Source: Vitreoscilla sp. (GTDB lineage: Bacteria > Pseudomonadota > Gammaproteobacteria > Burkholderiales > Burkholderiaceae_C). From it: a stretch of DNA of 55,185 nucleotides. The position numbers were made by a program, and so were the translations under genes. Shown here piece after piece: positions 51,674-55,185 of this stretch; the stretch's first letter is position 1, and every line of letters starts with the position of its first letter. Where the stretch lies: NCBI GenBank assembly GCA_018780145.1, contig JADMKA010000051.1, forward strand, positions 24,393 through 79,577, read 5' to 3'. Under the pieces are notes generated by a model, which saw only the letters and a program-made list of their open reading frames with translations, did not search any database and was not told the DNA's origin.

Positions 51674-54600
51674 ATGACGACAGGCACCATCCGCATCCGT
51701 GGCGCCCGCCAGCACAACCTGAAGAACCTCGACCTGGACATCCGCACCGGCGAGATGACCGTGGTCACCGGCCCCAGCGGATCGGGCAAGTCCAGCCTGG
51801 TGTTCGACACGCTCTACGCCGAAGGCCAGCGCCGCTACGTCGAGACCTTCTCGGCCTATGCCCGCCAGTTCCTCGACCGCATGGACCGGCCGGCGGTGGA
51901 CCGGGTCGACGGCGTGCCACCCGCCATCGCCATCGACCAGACCAACCCGGTGCGCACCAGCCGCAGCACGGTCGGCACGATGACCGAGCTGAACGACCAC
52001 CTGAAGCTGCTGTTCGCCCGCGCCGCCGAGTTGTTCGACAAGCAGACGGCCTTGCGCGTGCGGCACGACAGCACGGAAACCATCTACGCCGATCTGCTGG
52101 CCCGTGCCGCGGCGGCCGGCGACCCACGCCTGGTCGTCACCTTCCCGGTCGAGCTGCCGGCCAACACCACCGCCACCGAGCTGGAGCAGTGGCTGGCGGC
52201 CAGCGGTTTCGCCCGCGTGCAGGCCGAGCGCGTGGTCGCCGACAGGAAGCTGCTGGATGTGGTGGCCGACCGCTTTCGCCTGGCCGGCACCGAGCGTGTG
52301 CGGGCCATGGAGGCCATCGAGCTGGGCCTGAAGCGCGGCAGCGGCCGGCTGAACGTGTATGCCTTGAAGGAGGAGGGTGAGCCGGACCTGTGGAAGTACA
52401 GCACCGGACTGCATTGCCCGGAGAGCGACCTGCGCTATGGCGACCCGCAGCCGGCGCTGTTCTCCTTCAACTCGGCCTACGGCGCCTGCGACACCTGCCG
52501 CGGCTTCGGCCGCGTCATCGGCGTCGACTTCGGGCTGGTGATCCCGGACGAGCGCAAGACCCTGCGCAGCGGCGCCATCAAGCCGCTGCAGACCCCGGCC
52601 TGGAAGGAGTGCCAGGACGACCTGATGAAGTACGCCGGCGAGGCCGGCATTCCGCGCGACACCGCCTGGAGCGCACTGACCCCGGCCCAGCGCGACTGGG
52701 TGATCGCCGGCTCGCCCCACTGGAACGGCAACTGGAACAAGCAGTGGTACGGCGTGCGCCGCTTCTTCGAGTACCTGGAGAGCAAGGCCTACAAGATGCA
52801 CATCCGGGTGCTCTTGTCCAAGTACCGCAGCTACACACCCTGCACGGTCTGCGGCGGTGCCCGGCTGAAGCTGGAGGCGCTGCTGTGGCGCATCGGCTCG
52901 AAGGCCGATGCCGACGGCGTGCTGCCACCGGCCAGACGCAACCTGCCGGTTGGGGCCACCTGGTCACGCGAGCAGCTGGAGGCCCTGCCGGGCCTCAGCC
53001 TGCACGACCTGATGCTGATGCCCATCGAGCGGCTGAAGACCTTCTTCGACGGCATCGCCTTGCCTGATGCATTGCGCGACGAGGCGCTGAAACTCCTGCT
53101 CGACGAGGTGCGCACGCGCATCAGGTATCTCTGCGACGTCGGCCTGGGCTACCTGACGCTGGACCGCCAGAGCCGCACGCTCAGTGGCGGCGAGGTGCAG
53201 CGCATCAACCTGACCACCGCGCTCGGCACCTCGCTGGTCAACACCATGTTCGTGCTCGACGAACCCAGCATCGGCCTGCACCCGCGCGACATGAACCGCA
53301 TCGTCGAGGCCATGCACCGGCTGCGTGATGCGGGCAACACGCTGGTCGTCGTCGAGCACGACCCGGCGGTGATGCTGGCTGCCGATCGCCTGATCGACAT
53401 GGGCCCCGGCCCCGGCGAGCGCGGTGGCCAGATCGTCTTCGACGGCACGCCGGATGCGGCCCGCGACGCCGACACGCTGACCGGTGCCTACCTCGGCGCG
53501 CGCAAGACCGTGGGCATGGGCTTCAAGCGCTTCGTCGATGCGGCCACACCGCGCCTGGTGCTCGAAGGCGCGCGCCAGAACAACCTGAAGAGCATCGACG
53601 TCGATTTCCCGCTGCAGCGGCTGACGGTGGTCACCGGTGTCAGCGGTTCGGGCAAGAGCACGCTGGTGCAGGACGTGCTGGTGCCCGCGCTGTTCCGCCA
53701 CTTCGGCAAGGCCACCGACACCCCGGGCGAGCACGAGCGCCTGCTCGGCGCCGACTGGCTGGCCGACGCGGTGTTCGTCGACCAGAGCCCGATCGGCAAG
53801 ACGGCGCGCTCGAACCCGGCCAGCTACGTGGGCGCCTTCGACGAGATCCGCAAGCTGTTCGCGGTGGCCCCACTGGCGCAGGAGCGCAGCTACACCGCTG
53901 GCATGTTCAGCTTCAACGCCGGCGATGGCCGCTGCCCCACCTGCGGCGGCTCGGGCTTCGAGCATGTGGAGATGCAGTTCCTGTCGGACGTCTACCTGCG
54001 CTGCCCCGATTGCGACGGCCGCCGCTACCGCGCCGAGATGCTGGACGTGAAGATCGTGCGTGGCGATCGCCAGCTCTCGATCGCCGACACGCTGGACCTC
54101 ACGGTCAGCGAAGCGGTGGCCCTGTTCCACGCTGACCGCGAGGTGCTGCGCACCCTGCAGCCCATCGTCGACGTGGGGCTGGACTACGTGCGCCTGGGCC
54201 AGCCGGTGCCCACGCTGTCGGGCGGCGAGGCGCAGCGCCTGAAGCTGGCCGGCTACCTGGCCGAGGCGGCCGGCGCACCGCGCCAGGCGCTGGCGAAGAA
54301 GGGCACGCTCTACATCTTCGACGAGCCGACCACCGGCCTGCACTTCGACGACATCGCCAAGCTGATGCGCGCCTTGCGCAAGCTGCTCGATGCCGGCCAC
54401 TCGCTGCTGGTGATCGAGCACAACCTGGACGTGATCCGTGCGGCCGACTGGCTGATCGACCTCGGCCCCGAGGGCGGCGACGCCGGCGGCGAGGTGGTGG
54501 CGGTGGGTACGCCGGAGGACCTGCGCGCCCACGCCACCTCCCACACCGGCCGCGCGCTGAAGGCCTACGACGGCGCACTCGGTGTCAGCGAGAAGCTGGA

Positions 54601-55185
54601 CCGCGACGGCGCCTACCTGGCCCGGGTGGTGCGCGAGCGCCGGCCGGAGGACGACGCGATCCGCATCGTCAACGCGCGCGAGCACAACCTGAAGTCGATG
54701 AACGTCGACATCCCGCGCGGCAAGTTCACCGTGGTCACCGGTGTCTCCGGTTCGGGCAAGTCGACCCTGGCCTTCGACATCCTGTTCAACGAGGGCCAGC
54801 GCCGCTACCTGGAATCGCTGAACGCCTACGCGCGCAGCATCGTGCAGCCGGCCGGGCGGCCGGAGGTGGATGCCGTCTGGGGCATCCCGCCCACCGTGGC
54901 CATCGAGCAGCGCCTGTCGCGCGGCGGCCGCAAGAGCACGGTGGCCACCACCACCGAGGTCTGGCACTTCCTGCGCCTGCTGTGGGTCAAGCTGGGCCTG
55001 CAGCACTGCGTGAAAGACGGCGCGCCGGTGATGCCGCAGAGCGCCGAGAGCATCGCCGCCCAGCTGCTGCGCGAGCACAAGGGCGCGCATGTCGGCCTGC
55101 TGGCACCGCTGGTGGTGAACCGCAAGGGCGTCTACACCGACCTGGCCAAGTGGGCCAAGGCGCGCGGCCACACCCACCTGCGGGT
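51674..55185 (+). CDS. uvrA: Excinuclease ABC subunit A, apparently double-length; 3' end outside window
   Basis: The frame is open from ATG 51674 to the window end (1170 complete codons). The first unit looks like a whole UvrA: Walker A GPSGSGKSS (~34-42), ABC signature LSGGEVQRI (~504-512), second Walker A GVSGSGKST (~655-663), zinc-finger cysteines CPTCGGSGFEHVEMQFL (in part) with CPDCDGRR (~755-785), second signature LSGGEAQRL (~851-859) and DEPTTGLHF. After about residue 990 a new unit starts (VNAREHNLKSMNVDIP, then a third Walker A GVSGSGKST near 1023, with LNAYARSIVQPAGRPEVDAV). This matches the tandem UvrA form known in some proteobacteria, normally about 1,900 residues. Function is lesion recognition in nucleotide excision repair; whether this long form is the main UvrA or a second one cannot be said. 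Confidence 0.88.
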   Translation, partial: MTTGTIRIRGARQHNLKNLDLDIRTGEMTVVTGPSGSGKSSLVFDTLYAEGQRRYVETFSAYARQFLDRMDRPAVDRVDGVPPAIAIDQTNPVRTSRSTVGTMTELNDHLKLLFARAAELFDKQTALRVRHDSTETIYADLLARAAAAGDPRLVVTFPVELPANTTATELEQWLAASGFARVQAERVVADRKLLDVVADRFRLAGTERVRAMEAIELGLKRGSGRLNVYALKEEGEPDLWKYSTGLHCPESDLRYGDPQPALFSFNSAYGACDTCRGFGRVIGVDFGLVIPDERKTLRSGAIKPLQTPAWKECQDDLMKYAGEAGIPRDTAWSALTPAQRDWVIAGSPHWNGNWNKQWYGVRRFFEYLESKAYKMHIRVLLSKYRSYTPCTVCGGARLKLEALLWRIGSKADADGVLPPARRNLPVGATWSREQLEALPGLSLHDLMLMPIERLKTFFDGIALPDALRDEALKLLLDEVRTRIRYLCDVGLGYLTLDRQSRTLSGGEVQRINLTTALGTSLVNTMFVLDEPSIGLHPRDMNRIVEAMHRLRDAGNTLVVVEHDPAVMLAADRLIDMGPGPGERGGQIVFDGTPDAARDADTLTGAYLGARKTVGMGFKRFVDAATPRLVLEGARQNNLKSIDVDFPLQRLTVVTGVSGSGKSTLVQDVLVPALFRHFGKATDTPGEHERLLGADWLADAVFVDQSPIGKTARSNPASYVGAFDEIRKLFAVAPLAQERSYTAGMFSFNAGDGRCPTCGGSGFEHVEMQFLSDVYLRCPDCDGRRYRAEMLDVKIVRGDRQLSIADTLDLTVSEAVALFHADREVLRTLQPIVDVGLDYVRLGQPVPTLSGGEAQRLKLAGYLAEAAGAPRQALAKKGTLYIFDEPTTGLHFDDIAKLMRALRKLLDAGHSLLVIEHNLDVIRAADWLIDLGPEGGDAGGEVVAVGTPEDLRAHATSHTGRALKAYDGALGVSEKLDRDGAYLARVVRERRPEDDAIRIVNAREHNLKSMNVDIPRGKFTVVTGVSGSGKSTLAFDILFNEGQRRYLESLNAYARSIVQPAGRPEVDAVWGIPPTVAIEQRLSRGGRKSTVATTTEVWHFLRLLWVKLGLQHCVKDGAPVMPQSAESIAAQLLREHKGAHVGLLAPLVVNRKGVYTDLAKWAKARGHTHLR

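Noticed and set aside
52964-55177. A 737-codon reading frame on the minus strand opposite uvrA
   Set aside because: It is fully antisense to a clearly conserved UvrA sequence; long open antisense frames are expected in very GC-rich coding DNA, and its composition (His, Gln, Arg, Ala-rich) is not protein-like.

Overview
The window comes from the chromosome of a GC-rich Gram-negative bacterium, most likely a betaproteobacterium of the order Burkholderiales. The basis is the gene order rpmF-plsX-fabH-fabD-fabG-acpP-fabF-rpoE-rseA-rseB-mucD-lepA-lepB-DUF4845-rnc-era-recO-pdxJ-acpS, which is characteristic of that group, together with strong G/C third-position bias. No genus is claimed. No tRNA, rRNA, CRISPR array, transposase or integrase was seen.

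Region 1 (1-26649) is an accessory surface-glycan locus. It opens with a truncated coiled-coil protein, a second coiled-coil protein with a methyltransferase-like front, and a repeat/methyltransferase protein. These are followed by a GT42/DUF115-like protein, a GT2 glycosyltransferase, a CMP-sugar (NeuA-type) cytidylyltransferase and an FkbM methyltransferase. Next come an unusual oxidoreductase set (D-2-hydroxyacid dehydrogenase, SDR, SMP-30 lactonase) and a 724-residue protein joining a GT8-like domain to a GT42/DUF115-like domain. The run ends with two alpha/beta hydrolases and a GSCFA protein. Most of these genes overlap or abut, several through ATGA junctions, so they look co-transcribed. 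Opposite them lies a Tat-exported beta-helix protein. GDP-fucose synthesis (gmd, fcl) and another GT2 follow. Then comes a DUF4214-WcbI-GSCFA protein interrupted at a ten-G tract, a Wza-type export lipoprotein, a WecA-type initiating transferase and rmlB. Together these suggest a lipid-linked, exported and O-acylated polysaccharide or protein glycan containing fucose and a CMP-activated keto sugar. No NeuB, flippase or polymerase lies in the window.

Region 2 (26760-30560) holds housekeeping genes: an RhlE-type DEAD-box helicase, a VanZ-like membrane protein, an RsmI-related methyltransferase coupled to a Maf nucleotide pyrophosphatase, and YceD.

Region 3 (30811-40874) is the ribosomal protein L32/fatty-acid synthesis operon followed by the sigma-E envelope-stress module (rpoE, rseA, rseB, mucD). 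A small unknown membrane protein is coupled to rpoE.

The only long gene-free stretch (40875-41424) is rich in structure. It holds a terminator after mucD, three DnaA-box-like 9-mers within 35 bases, a candidate small RNA with its own promoter and a strong terminator, and three hairpins ahead of lepA.

Region 4 (41425-49359) is lepA-lepB-DUF4845-rnc-era-recO-pdxJ-acpS-nagZ, tightly packed. Region 5 (49367-55185) has a LacI-type regulator, a convergent ABC substrate-binding protein, and the start of an apparently double-length UvrA that runs off the window.
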